From Symbiodinium natans (taxonomy: Eukaryota > Sar > Dinophyceae > Suessiales > Symbiodiniaceae), in NCBI GenBank assembly GCA_905221605.1, contig CAJNDS010002567.1:1-64000 (forward strand): a stretch of 64,000 nt of DNA, in the 5' to 3' direction. The position numbers and the translations under genes were made by a program. Under the pieces are notes generated by a model that made no database searches, was not told the origin of the DNA, and saw nothing but the letters and a program-made list of their open reading frames with translations. Shown here in pieces: positions 62,691 to 64,000 of this stretch (position 1 is its first letter; each line of letters starts with the position of its first letter).

Positions 62691-63390
62691 GCAAAATAGG
62701 GTCTATTTAGAAGCATTGTCAAGCAGGTTTAGTTCGTGATTAAGCAGCTACATCTTTAATAACATCCCACAATCTGAGACTCCACAACCTGCATCTGAAA
62801 CTCGAAACCCTCATCCCCAAAGCCTAGCCTTTCCGTCACATGCACTGTATAATCGGACTCGATGACCTGCGTCTTAAACTCTAAGTCTGATTTTAAACCT
62901 TAACCGTGCATTCACACACACGCTTCGGCCGTGCCCAGCTGCCACCCCCAGCCGAAGCGGACGGCGGAATATAAATATTTTAAAGAGGGCCTCTTGGCTT
63001 TCCCCTTATCTCTTTCTCTGCTTAGACAAGAACATAGGAGAGAAGAGGAGTTTACACCTTCTTCTCGCTCCTCACTCCTCTCTCCTCCCCACCCCCCTCT
63101 CGCGCTCTCTCTTTTTTCTTTCAGCGGGCTTGAGGGCAAGGGTTTTCCCCGCCCACACCCCACGCTGCACTCTCTCTCTTTCTCCCTCTCGCTTTTTTTG
63201 TTTTCCTTTTCTTTTCTGAGTGGTATCTCTCGTAGAACTGGAAGGGGTGGAAGCTGATGCGCGTCTTTTTTTGTGCGGGCAGGTGCCTCCAGGGGAGGAC
63301 GCTGCCTTCCGCCTTCCCATACCGCTTTAAAAGAAAATGAGGAGATAGAGAGAAAGAGAGACAGGGTCACGGGGGAAAGAAGAGGGAGGG
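62691..63390. other. No gene; pyrimidine-rich microsatellites
   Basis: Ordinary spacer to about 62985, then TC-rich runs (63060-63230) with CTCTCTCTTTCTCCCTCTCG-like stretches. The open frames on both strands are composition artefacts. Confidence 0.6.
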
Positions 63391-63760
63391 GCAAGAACAA
63401 GGTAGGAAGAACATGTAAATTCCTCTTCTCTCTTCTCTTTTCCTCTTTCTTTTCCACAAGAAAGAAAACTGATATGGACTTGAGAAGGGGGGAAGCGAAG
63501 AGACCCTCTCTCTCCCACGGTCTATGCTTCTCTCTATGCCTCGCCCTGTCTCACTCCCTCTCTGCTTCAGGAAATCTCTTTCTTTGTAGCTCACCCTCCT
63601 CCTCGTCTTCCAATTCCACAAGACATGCCGCCCATACAAGAAAAAGATAAACAGAGAGAGAACGAGCGAGCAAACCGGAAGAAGAAAGGAACAAGGTAGG
63701 AAGACATGTAAACTCCTTTGTTCTCTTATCTTCTTATCTTTCTCTTTAACAAAGAAAAAC
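63391..63760. repeat. Direct repeat about 294 bp apart
   Basis: AACAAGGTAGGAAGAACATG followed by TAAATTCCTCTTCTCTCTTC at 63396-63470 recurs as ACAAGGTAGGAAGACATGTA plus AACTCCTTTGTTCTC at 63690-63755, each followed by AAAGAAAA(A)CTGAT. A weaker third copy lies near 63025-63055. Confidence 0.75.
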
Positions 63761-63765
63761 TGATT

Positions 63766-63940
63766 GGGAGCATAAGCTTTTCCAAAATTTTTGGAGGGCT
63801 GTGCTTGCGATTTGTCTTTTGGGAGCACATTCTTGCCAAAACCTTGGGGGGACGGTGCTTGCGATTTGTGTTTTGGGAGCATCCTTTTTCTCCAAGATCT
63901 CAGGGGGACGGTGCTTGCGATTTGTCTTTTGGGAGCACAG
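63766..63940. repeat. Tandem repeat, about 55-bp unit, three copies plus
   Basis: GGGAGCAT/C starts units at 63766, 63821, 63875 and 63931. Each contains GGACGGTGCTTGCGATTTGT and CTTTTGGGAGCA. The array stops before the window end; the minus-strand frame across it translates to a repeat peptide (LPKDKSQA type) and is not called a gene. Confidence 0.88.
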
Positions 63941-64000
63941 AAAATCTTAGGTCTTCGGCCTGCTTTCCTTCAAGGCTTCCAAAAATGGAGGTCTCCGGCG

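Noticed and set aside
62912-63882. Charged or Ser/Leu-rich frames on both strands near the right edge
   Set aside because: Produced by pyrimidine tracts and by the 294-bp and 55-bp repeats.
1-64000. Dinoflagellate spliced-leader sequence or relics (CCATTTTGGCTCAAG)
   Set aside because: Looked for on both strands by eye. Only short partial matches such as GGCTCAAG (50417, 56516) were seen.
1-64000. tRNA, rRNA, CRISPR arrays and insertion sequences
   Set aside because: No tRNA T-loop/anticodon arrangement, rRNA core, regularly spaced spacer array or transposase motif was recognised. Small RNA genes could be missed by eye.

Overview
The window looks like nuclear DNA of a dinoflagellate, probably close to Symbiodiniaceae. 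Three things point there. First, recognisable proteins are broken into very short exons (about 20-110 nt). Their acceptors read AG|G, and most readable donors are GC or GA rather than GT (worked out by eye at about 25 junctions, best in the RsmH, METTL-like and lipase genes). Second, an interstitial TTTAGGG telomere-type run lies at 2217-2237. Third, the space between and inside genes is full of simple repeats and homopolymer runs, with no bacterial-style operons, Shine-Dalgarno sites or organelle genes. I cannot assign a species.

Gene-bearing stretches lie mainly on the minus strand. From left to right: an unrecognised coding segment (0.55-1.2 kb); a METTL21-type methyltransferase (4.7-5.7 kb); a split SAM methyltransferase of the PF13679-like type (7.8-10.25 kb); an unrecognised exon (12.3-12.6 kb); a second PF13679-like methyltransferase in a long open frame (12.8-14.4 kb); unrecognised coding (14.8-17.6 kb, with a possible CCHC zinc knuckle); an RsmH/MraW-type rRNA m4C methyltransferase (18.5-21.2 kb, the best-supported gene); an RRM-like fragment (21.8-22.2 kb); a pentatricopeptide (PPR) gene (23.7-26.4 kb, perhaps starting near 30.25 kb); an unrecognised multi-exon gene (31.2-32.6 kb); a secreted class-3 lipase (35.0-36.4 kb); several unrecognised, often charged or coiled-coil, genes (37.9-48.7, 53.4-54.3 and 57.9-58.6 kb); and a WD40-repeat gene (59.3-60.85 kb). 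A few plus-strand open frames (41.5-42.3, 51.4-51.9, 54.4-55.0 and 57.1-57.6 kb) also look coding but are less certain.

Repeats form distinct blocks: a minisatellite at 1-250; an 80-bp tandem array at 6.8-7.5 kb, flanked by oppositely oriented arrays built on GTTGGGAAC; a GATCTTGG/CCAAGATC inverted cluster at 4.35-4.52 kb; a decamer array at 32.66 kb; an 88-bp duplication at 36.74 kb; a C-rich satellite of about ten units with inverted-repeat edges at 61.6-62.7 kb; and pyrimidine tracts plus nested direct repeats up to the end.

Functionally, the left third has four SAM-dependent methyltransferase genes on one strand within 17 kb. RsmH and the PPR gene would be expected to act on organelle RNA. 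I see no evidence that the genes form a pathway. All exon limits were read by eye. Many real exons and true start codons have surely been missed, and most unnamed genes rest only on coding-like composition.
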